Shown here: in pieces, positions 12,201-27,200 of the stretch | How positions within the stretch are numbered: position 1 is the stretch's first letter | How the letters are laid out: each line of letters begins with the position of its first letter | DNA from: Ceriagrion tenellum | Taxonomy: Eukaryota; Arthropoda; Insecta; Odonata; Coenagrionidae | Length of the DNA stretch: 64,000 nucleotides | Reading direction: 5' to 3' | NCBI GenBank assembly: GCA_963169105.1 | Contig: OY720642.1 | Span: forward strand, 16,858,965-16,922,964 | Notes under the pieces: model-generated | Seen by the model: only the letters and a program-made list of their open reading frames with translations | Databases searched by the model: none | Told to the model about the DNA's origin: nothing | Translations under genes and position numbers: made by a program

Positions 12201-15200
12201 ATATGGTCGAAGTCACATCTGGTGTTCCTTAACGAAGTGAGATTGGCCCTCTTTTATTCATTATTAATACTAATGACCTAGGTTCTAAAGTTAGCAGTAA
12301 ATTAAGATTATTTGCAGACGATACAGTTATCTACCGTGAAAAGAGTGAAGATGCCGACTTTGATGCTCTGTCATCGGACCTTACCAATATTAATTTGTAG
12401 TGCCAGTAGTGGGGTTTAGAACTAAATATTAGTAAATGCACCACAGTTCACTTCCTGTGAAAGTCCACAAAAATGCCATACCTATACTGTGGGTGGAGTA
12501 TACATAAAATCTTCAGATACAGTCAAGTATCTTGGAAATACCTTAACTTCTGATATATCGTGGGGATTACACATACAGAACATATGTGGTGCAGCATTAA
12601 ATAAACTAGGTTTTGTAAAATTTATAATAGGAAGGTCCTCGAATGAAAAAGTGAAAGAGAAGTGCTACTTTGCTCTGGTTAGGCCACACCTCAAACACGC
12701 CGCAAGCTTTGGGACATACACATACATATCGTACAAACATTTGGGACGTATATGGGACACAATACAAAGGAAAGCAGTGCGCCCCTAGAGACTCAGAGGC
12801 TACACGCTAGGCTTAGGCTGCTTGAGATATTCAGGTCTGGTGTGTTTCAGAAGGACGCAGAATTTTATCATGACCTCTCACTACATCTCTAGGTCTGACA
12901 GTTGCAATGAAATAAGAGATACCCTGCCGAAGAGATAGGTACAAGAACTCGTTCTTTCCGCGAACAATAAGCGACCACAATAAAAATTGAGCTCCACCAA
13001 ATACACCCCTATAATTCATGGCATTATTTCCTCTCCAAAAAACGTACACCTTTACATGGCTGGTGACCTGACACCCCCTGCCACACGCCCAAGTGGCGGC
13101 TCACGGGGTATTATGTAGATGTAGATGAGCCCAAAATATTTAAGTGATGCATTGAAGTTTTGAATTTTAATCTTGGAATAGAACCTTACTTCTGCCAAAA
13201 TAAATTTATTAGCGAGGCCTCTTGCAGGATTAAGTTTGGCTAGAAATCTACCTACCATCCCAATCTTTGTCTACAAAGGAAAGTTTTTTTTCATGTAAAA
13301 TGACATTGAAACTATGTTATTGAATGCTATGCTATGTTTCTTGAAGTGGTTTCTCAATCTCAATTGGCAGCTGTAATGTTAACTTGCATCAAGTAGCTCT
13401 GTAACTCACATTATTTGCAATCTCATTTTGCTAGTTTACGAATTGAAAAGGGAGATATTTGAAGTGAAATATGTAGGTCAGGATGAAAAAGGAAATATTG
13501 AAAGAATCACTCAATCTTAGTCTGAGGGAAAGCCTTATTTTCAATCCAAATATGCTCCGGTAGTACAGTTGCTGATGCATTCTAAAGTTTCACCCCTGTC
13601 ACTCACCCTGGATTTAGAAATACTGTCAAGTGTGTAAAGCCTGAATCACACGATCATTTTTTCCGTCCCTTGTAAGGGATTGCTCCAATGATAGCTTTTC
13701 AGGGACCGTGACGATGATAGCTCGAGCTATCATTTTCTGAATCACACGGTCACCTTGGTCGTCCCTTTTTCCATCATTTTTTCTGTCCCTTTTCGCATCA
13801 TTTCTATGTTAACTACTCTCATTCCATTGAAAGCTTTAGTTAAAGAAAGCGTTAGAGTCGCTCTTTGCGGCCGAGCATTCTGATTGGCTAATGGTGGAGT
13901 TAGCGATGCCTCCAGGGACGGAAAAAGGGACGTGCCCAGGGATGGAAAAAGTTATAGGGATCTCTATCGCTGGAGCCATCCCTGACTTGTTCGAGTCACA
14001 CAATCATTTTCGAGCGATCATTTGAGCTATCATTGGAGCTATCCCTTAAGAGGGACAGAAAAAATGATCGTGTGATTCAGGCATAATGTTGATGTATTTT
14101 GCAATGTGCAGTGTGCATTGTGGATTACTACAATGAAAACTGTAATGAATCCCAAGATACCATCACAGGTCTCACATCTTTCTTTTGTTTTTTTTTGTTT
14201 GTTTACATTATATATAATTGTTTTTTTTGAACCTGCTATGGCTATTATATTCTTTGAATTTATTTTAAAAAAATTGACCCTTTTAATGGTTAATTTGTCC
14301 ACCCTGGTGTTGACTGAGTTAAGTCCTCGCCTGCTAAATTGAGGAATCCAAAACTTTCAAGTAATGGTCCACTAATATTTTTATTGTTTACGACCTGGGT
14401 TTTGACATCTTCAGGTAGAAATATTATTCCACATGGTTATATATACAAAATCAGGTGCAGAGGAAGGCGGGGAAGGGAAGGGGGAGAAGAAAAACCGTTG
14501 GAGTATGGTGTAATGGGTAAGGGGGGGTGGGGGGGGGTCTGGGAGGGGAGGAAGGGGTTGGGGAGGGGAGGGGAAGCATTGGGCTGATTGGAGAAAATAC
14601 CAGGTGACAGGAAGGGAGGGGGGGAAAAAGTGGGAGGGGAAAAATAGGAAGAACAAACATACTTTTTCCTTAGATATTTCCTTGATTTCCGATATGGAGA
14701 GGTTCCACAAAGTGAAGCCTGAATTTATTTGCTAAATTGAGGGTTGTGGGAATCCATAGTGAATATGTTTTGTAATTCTTCCGCAATTATTCTCTTACAT
14801 AAAATATTTACGAAGCTACGCCTGCAGGTGTTTTGTTTTTTTGAAGTTTGAGGATTGTGGATTTGAGTTCCACCTGGGTATTTTCACCACTCGGAATGGA
14901 TGGTCTTGTTAGTCTGTTGTGGTTGTTAATGCACCCCAAGTAAAAGGCAGATAGTGCTATTTTTTGGGGTAGTGCAAATTTATCAATTCACTCCCATTGC
15001 TTAGTTAGGGTTGTTTTCCTCCAGGTTAGTGTGTTACTGAAGCGACATTTTTAATATTTTTTCAGGTATGTGACATCCATTAGGCAGCATGAGCAGGACC
15101 TTTTGATGTGTGCAGAGATCTCTCACAAAGTCATGCGCCAAGACAGTGTCTTGGTTATGATGTTGGATTGTCTGAATAGAGGGGATTACAAGGTATGGAT

Positions 15201-18200
15201 CATTAGTGATAACTTTTAAGCATGATAATAGTAATGATAGTCTTTAAGATGATTGTGCAGTTGAAATATTCTGATGCCTCAGAAAGTTATGTATCATTAG
15301 CAATTATTTCATGATCATATGCTCTTCTGATGACCTCTTTAATTGTTTTTTAGCTTTGTGTTCTTTTAGCTTGTTCTTTGGGTTGTTAATGCAATTTTCT
15401 TTTAATCGAATATTTGTTTTTTTTTAATGAATACTTTCTTGGCTTGAGCTATTCTATTTTATACTTAACATATACAGAAGTCTGTCCCCTGAAGAAACTC
15501 TTATGGATCGGGTGGCAATTTCAGTCAGTTGGTTTTTAGGGCAATGTTGGTGCGTTATTGTTAGCATGCATGTTGGACACCTCAGGCAGATCGTCAGTCA
15601 TATTTGTTGGGTAATCTGTTGGAGGGGGAAAAGTGTATAAATAGGAATGTAGGAGAAGAGTGGGAGAAATGAATAGAAAGTGCCCCGGGTGTCCTTCACA
15701 TGACATCTATTTAGTAATGAATCATTGTGAAATGTCTTGTGTTAAGCTGTACAGGGTGGTGATCGTCAGGGAAAACCTGGAAAAGTCAGGGAATTTTCAT
15801 AACAGTCGGGGAGAAACTGAAATAAGAATCCTCGTTACTTTTTACTATCACATTAATTGGCCAGTCTTTCCCGCACCTTATTTCACCAACTAAAACTTAC
15901 GTCCGTGACAGACGTGCATGGAATGAGCACCATCAATTCATGGAGTAATTGTTGTGAATCTTAGTTATTTAGTTGTGAATCAGATGCACCATGTATCCCT
16001 TTTGTATATCCTTATTGCTATATTTGCCTATTTGTGTTAAAATCATGATCACAATGTATTACGCTCTTCACAAGGAATCTGAGGCTATGTTGTTCGGAAA
16101 ATTTTACCTCACTTTTTTTTAACTTCCGAAACTCAGGTCGAGAGGTAGCTGGAGCACACTAGCTTATGGTAAATACATGCTTGTAGTACTAAAAATACGA
16201 GACGATGATTAGAACATTTAAAGCTGCCATAGAAAATTTAATTCGGCAGAAAAAAGTATTCCATTAATTGGTGACCTTTTGGCGATTGATCAGGGAAATT
16301 GGTAAACCCGTCAGGGAAAGGTCCGGGAAAGGTGAGGGTAATGTAAAACTGGATATCAGTAGCCACCCTGTTTAGTGATTTGAAAGTATATCTGTGCTGG
16401 ATAACTTATTGGGTGAGTGGTTATATTATAGGAGAACTTCAATCAATGAATGCTTTGGGAAATTAGGCTTGAGAATTCTGAAATGTTAAGGAAATTATAA
16501 TCTCTTGGTTGGCAACTGGCGATTTGAGAAATCCAGTGTAGTTATAGCCATTTGTTCATATACTATTTTTTTCCCCACTGTAGAGTGATTGAGTTTTTAT
16601 CGATGAGAAGGGCATGTGCTTGTTTGCTTCAATGTTTAGTGTGTGGAAGGAATTATGTGTGTCTACTGAGAGTGATTAGGGGTATTGGGGGCTGTGTACA
16701 CCCCATATTATCTGTATTGATAATCATAAGTAAAGTAACATAGTTAATGAGACATTCATTGCTGGTTTTATTATGAGGAAGTATACTCTGCTATGCAGCC
16801 ACCAGTGACAGTATGAAATTTGATGCAGTGTTAGGAATGATATGTGTTGAAGTAACAGTCTAATTACAAGCTAAGAGCATGGCATTAACCAAGTGATCTT
16901 CTAGTCGGGGGAGAGATGAGATATTTGATGTGGTCTGGGTTGTTACTTGTACGTGATGATTATATAAAACTTATTTTCGTGGAGGCTTTTATCATTTATT
17001 GGAAGTCTTTTTCTATCTACTCTACAGATTCTTGGATTTTAGTTGATACTTTGTTTAGAAGTTGAGAAGCTTCATATTTACCATAAATGAAGTGTCAATA
17101 AATTGCAAAGAAACTTAAATTTTTAGGAGCCCATCAGTTTAATAATTTAACCTGGCCAGTTAAAAAAAAATAAATTATCATGGCAGTAAAATTATATAGG
17201 AATCATTGTATTACTATCCCACCCTAGTGAGATAGTCTTCTTTCACAAGAGATCGATTACTGCTTAAATCAGTTAAAAATACATTCCCTGTTGTGCCACA
17301 TCCAAAGTGATTTGATAGAAAAACAATTGACAATTCAAGTCTTAGCAGTTGGCAAGAAATGCTCTCTGGAAGGATAGAGGGGGGTCTCTATTTTGGACTT
17401 CGACATTCTTTAGCTTGCATTGTTGTTGATACACCAAGTCCCCAGGTAGGCTTTAGACTGGCTTTGGGGTTGATCTTTGCAGTTACAGAATCACAGTGGA
17501 ATTACAGAGTGCTGAAATAGTGCCCTATGTCACTAATGTGTTGGCATTATCAGTTACTGATTTGCCCCTATTGTTGAGTTGTGTATTATGAGAACGTCCA
17601 ATAGAACTTGAAATATTCCACATATATTTTTTAACCATATGAACTAGCATTACTCATGAGTAGCATAGATTATTATTTTACTAACATCATAAGCACTCAT
17701 TGAGTGTGTTCTGTGAATTTTTGTATATTGTGTTTATTTCAAAGGTTTGAATAGAGAAATCACTATATATTATTCTTTTTCAGACCATATTTAAGCAAAA
17801 GATCCTTGGATGTATTGTTATGACTGATTATAATAATAAAACCTACCGTGTTGATGATGTAGACTTCAATGTCAGTCCAAGGTCCACCTTTTCCAGGGGT
17901 GGAGCAGACTGTTCCTACCTGCAGTACTACGAAGAGGTAAGTTTACAACCATTAGGCTTTGGCAATCTTTTCTCTTCTGAAGACAACTATATTATTTTTG
18001 CACAGCCTCGTTGATGGTATTTAGTTTGTGTTAGATTTTCTCTTACTGAGATGTCACAATGGAGGACCCATCCAAATGGGCATGTTGTAGGCCTGGTGTT
18101 TCAGTTACTGTATTTTTCATAATGGCTTAACTTTAAAATGCTTCTTTGGGGCTAAGTTCCCTCCAAAATAATCTTACCACCTTGGAGCTGAAAAATTTCT

Positions 18201-21200
18201 AAGTCCTGAGTTGACATTGATGAGACAAAGCGGTCAATTTAGCCCTTATTGTGGGAAAACACTAAATGAAGAATGGAACGAGGGGCTTTCTTGCAGCCGG
18301 TGAGGGAAAATTTTGACCTGTTAAAAGGATTTTTCTAAAATGGGGGGGCCCAGGCTTTTTGGCAAGTGATTTAACACTTTGTATTTCGGCCTGTTTGTAT
18401 TTGTCCCTGCTCATTACTCGTATTCCTTCATCACTAGCGCAATGACTTAAGACAGATTTACTCTGCATGAATGTATACCTCTTTCATGCTGATAAAACAC
18501 TTGGAAATAGTTTAACTTTTAGTAAATGATGCACACCAAAATACATATGTACTTCTTGCACTTAGACACAATTTTATGGTGAACTACCATAAGTCTAAAG
18601 ACAAATGAATGGAAAGTGAACCATGGTGCAAGAGAGGAGTGGCCTACAATCTGAATGGCATGATTAGTCCGATGACAGGGGAAGAGAGAAAGTCAGAGCA
18701 GCAGAAAACCCTGACACCTGCACTTTTCGCCACCAATTACTGTCACACAAATGCACCTCACCCTTGCATTGCCCCACAATGTTGTCACATGCATATGATA
18801 CACCATTACTTAGGGCAGCATTATTTTTGGAGAGAACAGGAAAGCGGGAAAGGAATGGTATGACAGACTCCCTCCCATTTGCCTTACCCTACTGTAGCCT
18901 TTCTTCATGGATAACTTCAGGCTGTGGGTGTTTCTCTTTCGGACCAGGCAACCTTGCCCCCCTCCTTCTAACTTGGTCCTTCTGCCTGTCACTTACCACC
19001 TTCACTGTAGTGGCCAGCGGGACTCTTGCACCAATGTTTCATGAATATGGGAGTTCTTGGGTGGACTGATGTTGGGGACTCTGTATTTCCCTTCCCGCTG
19101 GCATGGAATTCTTAGATAAGCATGAAAAGGAAAATATGCTATACCCCATGAATAGTCTTCTACATTCTTCATACATATTGCATAGAGCCTCTGTTGTCTT
19201 GTACTATTGTGCAGTGGAAGGATTAGTCAAATTCTCCACATATAGGAGTCCTTTACGGAATGATGTTCCTTGGAGAAACCTGGAGGATCACGTTATCCAT
19301 ATTCCAAACACTTATGTTGGTGCAAATATTTTACTCTTTGGGTGAGGAATCTCTGTGGAATGGCCAATATTTGCTGGTGTGAGAACTCATTGTCTCTATG
19401 TAAATTGAATCTGTACAATTACCTTCAATATGATAATATATCAAGCTGTAGGCTACGCGTGTTCACAAGCAACTTTGAAATGAAGCTCTTTGAGTTTTTA
19501 TCGCTACCAAGCTGGTGTTTCTGGTGGGATTGTTTGCTGCATCCACGTTTTTCCTCAAGTCTTATTGCACCTTATTGCCATGATCCTTTGTGAGTCTGCT
19601 TACACCTATCTAAATGTTTGCCCTTTACTTGCACAGGCGTTAGGGGTGAAGGATCTGGTGGATGGCCTTATACCCTCCTTTTTTGTTGTCTGCCTGCTAC
19701 CCTGCTTTCTGTGCAAATTCTCCTTAATATTAATGCATATGCTTAAATTCAGTTCGTCATACCCGATTTTTTTATTTGTCTCAACAATTCAGTTTGTTGA
19801 ATCACCATCATTGTTCATATGACAAGAGAATAGGGAATCATGAAGAAAGAAAGTGGTTAAGTGCAATCAAGCAAATTATAGAGAGAAACATCCAAAAACC
19901 AATCTGTGGATTGCTGATGACTCCACTTTGTGTAACATTGAAGACATTTTTATTCTGTATTTATACCGAGTGAAGTCTTGCTTGTTGTTTATTCCTGAGC
20001 CTGTCAACCCAAGTACAACTTGTCTATGTAGTTTGTTCGAATATCTTCGCTAAATGCTGTGATTATTTTTCCATCACTGCAATTAAAAAAAGAAATTGGG
20101 ACATGAGACAGGGTGGCGATCATCAAGGAAAACTTGGAATTGTCAGGGAATTTCGTATTTCTGGAAAAGTCTGGGGGAAACTGGGATAGGAAGTTCTCAT
20201 TATTTTTATACCATTACGTTTATCAGCCAGTCTTTCCTGCTGTTTATTTCACCAACAAAAACTAATGTCCATTGCTGATGTGATTGGAATAAGCCCCATC
20301 AATTCGTCTATCTTATTAGTTGTGAATCTTAGTTATTTAGTTGTGAATCAGACGTACAATGTATCCCTGTTGTATATCCTTATTGTGAAATTTGCCTAGT
20401 TGTGTTTAAATTCATGATCACAATGTATTACGCTCATCACAAGGAATCCCAGGATTGTTGTTTGGAAACTTTTACTTCACATTTTTTCTTTAACTTTCCA
20501 GACTCAGTTCGAGAGGTAGCTGGAACACAGTAGCTTATAGTAAATACATGCATGCAGTTCTAAAAAATGAGGCAATGATTATTGAAATGGTATTACAAGT
20601 ACAGTCTCACGAGAGAACAAAATCTTACGCGAGAACATCCTTGCCTGTGAGTTTGAACCATTACTACGACAGTTCTGAATTGACTGCCCGTTGGCTCTCT
20701 TCCTGTATCCTGATATTCGCTCTTTGATAAGGGCCCAAATGGATCAATTAGTTCTCCCTAAAACAATGGAAGAATCAATATCTGTTGCTCATGTAGATAT
20801 GGTTGAAATAAATCTTTAAAGTGCCAAACCAGTTGACATAGGCATGGCAACAAAAATGCATCTTAAGAAGCACAAGGTCACAAAAAAATAAGAGATGTAG
20901 ACATTTTGCTATTCCGAGATAGCATTGGACATGGAAACGAGCAGTGGGGATCAAGTTGAAGGGTTTTGCCTTGCCCTTGTTCTATTCAGTTTGTTCATTG
21001 CTTCTTCGTTTGGATATTTGTGGAGGCGACCGACGGCTAAGGTCATTTGTGCCATAGGGGATAGGTAAGGGAAGAAAGTTGGATAGAAACCTGGCGTCTG
21101 CATTAGCCTACTCTTAGCGAAAGGCCCCAAGGGGACCACAGCTTAACGTCTCACCTGACAGATGGAGTACTCTACTTGAAGTGCCCTCCACAAGACACTC

Positions 21201-24200
21201 AAGTAGGGATCGGGTTCCCTCTGATAAACATCCACCTCTGCTTTTTCGTGCAGGAGCCTGGTTCGGCCCTATTGTCACAGTATGTCAACTTGGGTCTTAA
21301 AAGAAGTTTTTTGCCCCGAAATAGTAAAAGTTTTTTGGATTAGGCTCAACACTTTATTATTAACTGGAGGGGAAATATATTTTTTGAGAGAAATTTGTTC
21401 TTACACCATTATTTGTGCATTAATTACATTTCTCCCTTATTCACAGCGTTATGGTATTAAAATTAAAGACGCCCAGCAGCCTCTGATTGTCTCTCGCTCC
21501 AAGCCTCGGGATAGGCGAGCTGGCCTTCCCGAGTTGATCTACTTGGTACCAGAGCTGTGCCGACTTACTGGACTGACTGATGAGATGAGGTAAGAAAGGA
21601 CTTCATGATAATGATGGTAATGAGCAAGTGGTAGATGATCCGTGTCTTAGATATATCAAAGCAATAGAACTCAATAAATAAGGCATTTTCATTAATGTGC
21701 CATCGTAATAAAATCTTTATTAGAGTAATTGAGCAATGATTTGTTAACAATGTATTTGAGTGATGGTTTCAAAGAGTAATGCATTTATATGATCCACAAT
21801 TTTGCAAAACTTTTTATTTGAAGTACATCCATTTGTTTTTCCTATTCAGCTGCACATGTGATTTTTTCAAATATTGCTGGCCATGTATGATCGTTACCAT
21901 ACAGAATTCATTCACATTCATTTAGAAATAGCCCTAGAACTCAACTGAACATAACTTGTTGTTTGGTTATTTACTGCGAAAGAATCAAATCCTACAATGG
22001 TTGGCAAATTGTAGTGTGTGTTATGTATACCAGGCGTGTTTATGTACCATTTTATACAGGCCTACTAATTGAGTTGTCTGAAATGATTCCTTCATCTAAT
22101 ACTGTGGTATAGTTATACCTATTAATGTTAGATGTAATGCAATGATGTCTAGACCTGCGTTATCCAGTTGTGAGCACATTTGCCCAATACATATGATAGA
22201 CTCAAAACATTTTCAAAATTCTTCTCTAGAGTGGTTATTGATATTTAAATTATAACACCACTAGTAAAAATGTTTTCCCTCGTAACTTCTAGCAGACCAT
22301 CTCTATCAGTTCGAGAAACTTTCCATGAGGTGATCTACACTCAGTCACGACTTAGATCTACACTCAGACAGTTAGTTTGACCTGCTAAACAGACGGCTAT
22401 AAATTCAGTGTTTCAATGCTGCATCTGTTGAGGTTGATTGTAAGACACCTAATACCCTTGGCTACATGAAAGGCTTCACACCTATTTTAATAGTTTCACC
22501 TACATTACACATTGCACACATCCATGAATATTATTCATATGTTTTTGTCCGTCTGTTATTCAGTGCTTGGTTTATACATTGAGCAGATTTACAATACATT
22601 GAAGAAGAATACATTGAGCCTATTATTCTGCAGATATGGCTTGAATTTTTACACTTATTGAGGAATGCATTGGATATTGTGTGGCTGGTTGTTGAGAATC
22701 AGCCTTTCCTAGTCTTATTTTGCCTTGAGCAGCCCTGGTTTCATTGGCCTGCATCATCCCAGAGTCAACACCTTATTTCTTCTCAGTCTGATGTTATCAA
22801 GGAGTTAGTCCTTAAGGGCTATTGAACTTATATCTCTTTATCTTTAAATAGTTTAAATAGCCTATAACTTTATCTTTAAATAGTGATTCTCCTGGGTTTT
22901 TCACTTCACATAAGGGTTAAATCATATATGGATATTAAGGAGAGCAAAGATGATGCTTCACTTTGATTGATATTCCTGGATTAGAATATTTTTCTGAAGA
23001 ATTTGTTTTGTTAACTCATGTCCTTTGTTTTTTCCTCTTCCTAGAAATAACAATCAGCTGATGAGAGGTTTGAGCCAGTATACAAGGGTTGATCCTGCTG
23101 GACGCATCTCCAAGCTCGTGGCCTTCAAGGACAGAATGCTGGCAAACAAGAATGTAAGTTAACCAATAATAATTTCATATGTTGAAATGATTTATAGACT
23201 GTTATTATTGTTTTGCTTTGAAGGTACATCTTGTTCATATATGCTTCTATTAAGATAGTTCTGTCCTCTGTGTTATTGGTGTTTCATTTTTTCATACTGT
23301 GTCCTTGAATGTCTGGAGACATTCAATATCCTATCCAGCGTGTAGATTTCGGAGACTGAAAAAATATTTTTTTCTGTAGAGCGCTTTTATCATTACTTTT
23401 TGAACAGCCCTCGTATAATGAACATTTAAGACAATTTCTGAGCTTATATATTTCAAGCATTCAATATTTTGTCTTAGTAAATCCACAACGTAAAAAAACA
23501 ATGGACTGTGGACTCAGTCCGGCATATCATGAGATGGGGTGCCTAGTTACCCCTGGGACTTTCTTTTGCTTGCTTGTTTTCCGCTCAGCCGCAAAGGTGT
23601 GTTGGCTTGCTGTTCGTGCGTGGCAAAATGTACAGCATTTTCAAAGGATTTTCGTCTGCTTCTGTTGAAAAATCTGAGGCGTGTAAGCACGGTTGCGTTC
23701 GTAGCGAAAGGGAGAAATGCCAAATTTTACCATTCATAATGTTGCTGGAGTTTATTTGCTATGCCTTCTCACTGACGAAATTTATTACATGAAGAACAAA
23801 TTTTTCTCATCTAAACGGAAGGACTGACGTTTTTCTCTCCAGACGAGCGAAAGAGTCACAATTTCATAACATTTCAATGCATTGGTAGGATGTGTAGGGA
23901 TTTTAATCCAGAATTTCTGTATGCACGAAGATACTTTTTCAATGATGGAAACATGATGCTAAACTTCACATGCGGCATAGTCATTCCCACAAGCCCAGGC
24001 AGAGAGTTTCGCCAGGTCATTACAAAGCACTGATAACACTTCGCCGATTCAGACTTGAGTGATTGCCCTGCCAATTGCTAGTGGTAACGCTAAGCTGCCG
24101 CTGAGGGGAAGAGGGACACATTTCGCCCACAGCACAGTCAAATTGGAAAGGGGGTTGGGAGCTAGGGACGGGAAAAGGGAGTGGGTGGAGCCAAGGCCAG

Positions 24201-27200
24201 TACGGGAAGCTGGTTGGGGAGGGAGGATTAACCTGGAATTGTGCCGGACCCCCTATTGGGTGAGTGACCTTAAGAGGGATAATAGAAGCATGAGATGTTG
24301 GGGAGGGGTGAAAGGGAAGAAGAAAAGTCCTTATCTTTCGTTTCTTCCCTTTCACCCCTCCTCGACCTCTCATGCTTTCAATACTTTTGGTCTCTTTGGG
24401 AGTATTTTGGTCACACTGCATACTCAGAAATCATACGAATAAGTGCCAAAAGCTTTCCTCTTCAATTCTTTGCCATACTCTTTAGAGACTCTGCCGATAG
24501 GTTGTCTATTCCCAAAGAAAGCACACCAAGGCCGAAAACTCGTTTAAACTCAAGAATGCAAAACATTTAGTTTATGGTAGTATATGAGTTATAGTCACAT
24601 GCTTATAGCATGCATATTTCATGCTCAGTCATACTTTAGTTCATTTTCATTGGAATTCAGATGGAGAGGATGCTTTTTGACCATGTCCACCTGTCTAATG
24701 ACAAAAACTATGGTATGATAGTCCATGTTTCTGGACACGATAATTAAGGTCACATGATTTGAAATTCATCATATCTATCTCATGCATTTCACAGGTTAAT
24801 ATGAAACGGGTCTTATCCAGACATTGGACTGATGTTCTTTGAATAGTTTTCAGAAAACTTCAAATTGCTCATTAGGATGTGTTCACTAGACTCTGTATGC
24901 TATAAAGGTGAATATGTGGTCGCTTCAGAGAACACTTTGTTTTGCTGATGTCAATTTGGTTCGCAATTTTTGTTCAGCAAAAAAAAGAACTCATGGATTC
25001 TAAATTCTTAATGTTCGCACACCTCAAGCCAATATCACATCCCGGTAGAGGTCTAAGATTGGTCAGGCAAAAGCTCTCAGTTGCTCACTTTTCAGCACTG
25101 TGTGATGTTGAACCAGCATGCTGGCTGGCAAGCTGAGTCACTGTCATGGTAAATGAACTCCTGGATTTCATGATTGTTGTGGTAGTAGTTTGCTTCTCAC
25201 TGCACAAGGCACATGTGAACTTAGGAACCAATCGGGTAAATTTTGAAAAGAGCTTTGATATATACATCCCAAAATATTTCAGTTGAACTTGGACAAGGTT
25301 TTACTTGCTATGTAGTAAAAAGTTTACCTTATCATTGTCTAATTTTCAACGTTTACTGTTGTGCACCTGCAGAATGTTGATAGCAACATGTTTCCTGTGT
25401 ATATTGTTTGATATTCATTGTTATATATGCCCTGTGTAGCGATCTTGTATGAGTTAAGTTTTGTACTGACGTTAACTCATGATTTTGGGAATACAGCCTG
25501 ATCTTTTGGAACTTGGACTTGGCTATTAATTTCATTTTCTTTTGTAGATCGTCCAGGACTTTAATGATTGGAACCTGAAGTTGAGTGACAACCTGGTGCA
25601 ATTTCCTGCAAGGCAGTTGGATTTGGAGAGGATTCTTGGGGGACAGAACGTATCCATTGAAAACAGATTTGCTGATTGGACCGGGGGAATGAGATGTAAG
25701 TGCATTTTTTAATTCTGCTGCTCTCAACTTCATGATCAGCCACAACGAGTCTGTTTTGCCATGATTGTATTCCGGGATGCATAATCTATGGTGGTCATTT
25801 ATCACTCATGAGACTAGGAAAGGCTTCAATAATTTGTGACAACCATTCACTCGGGATGGAAAAAACAAGCTTGAATGGAAGTTTTCATGTAAGGGCCCAC
25901 ACATGTCATTATAGCACCTCTCGGGTCCTCAAGTTGGAGAATTAGGCAAACTGAGGGGGATACAAGGGATAATAGTAAAAGAAAGGGGTTTTGCTGCATG
26001 CCATTCCAGCATATAACAAGGCCAGAAGTGCTTCGCAACAGTTATTTAGGTACACTTGATCCTGATCTACATCCTGTAGTTCGATGCTATTTATTAGGAG
26101 TGTTACACTGGTAAAGAAACGAAAGTCATTGGATTTGGCTAAGAAATTTGAAATTATTCTGGAATGAGACAATATATGGCAATAAAATGGAAATCGGCTG
26201 ATAATATGGTTGAACTTTGTCCACCATGTTTACAATTTTAGAAAACAAAGACAAAATTATTACTACTCCAGAAGTCATTGGCCGTCAAGGGCAACTTGTG
26301 CAACAAAAGGAAGCAATTTGGAATCTGTAAGTTAGCGCATCCTCGATCATTTTGCGGACAGTGAACTATTCCCTGCACCTATGAGTCCAATACCAAAGCA
26401 TGGATGACATGGCAGATTTTCAGCAGTGGCTTCGGGCATTTGATGCAAGAATTGGGAGGAATGAATAGGATCGTCGTTGGATTGCTGTCCTGTGCATCCC
26501 ATCATTATCTGCACTCTTCCCACAATGCTAGTGACAATGCTGCTTCTGATTCAGTAGACCTCTTCATGGCTTAGCTTACTCTTCACCTCACTCCTGTCAA
26601 AATCCTATACTATTTCTCGGGTTCCCCTTGCATGACTGATGGTGGTAATTCATTCTTTGAAAAGCAGAGGCTAGGCTCACAGCCTTAAAATGGGGTCGTG
26701 GATGGGGCAACTCTGTCATTGATGTTTCGAAACCAGTGTGTCATATTTTAAAAAGTGCAGAAAATTCCTTGCAATTAGTGATTTTTTTCTTTAACTATGG
26801 CAAGAATATAGTTAATTTGCCTACCTTGTAATTTAGGGAAAAGGCAAATCTGTAACCTACTTATCCCTTGTGCATTATGAATTGCTGGAAAAAATTTAGT
26901 TGTCTTATTTGTGAATTCGACATAGTGGTCCTACTTCGAGCCCCTCAATTCGATGAGCCAAATCACCCCACTCACTCAAGAAAAGAATGGTCTCACTGCA
27001 TGTTCCAGAATGTGGTGAATCTCAACCCTGTGAGATTCAAGCTATGTTTTCATGGATGCATCAGATGTGCACGTAAGCGACGAGACGTGTCATTTCTTTG
27101 CGGGAACTGTTTGCATGCAAGCAAACCTCCGCGTAGGATCTTAACCTGAGCCACTTCTGGGCTTCTTTTTGTCCCTCACATACTTAATCCCGAAGGGCTT

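Noticed and set aside
14411..14710. Proline-rich 99-codon ORF on - strand
   Set aside because: Produced by the C-rich tract of the LINE 3' end; low complexity, no homology expected.
24020..24442. 127- and 133-codon ORFs on opposite strands
   Set aside because: They mirror each other over the purine/pyrimidine hairpin region; no protein family visible.
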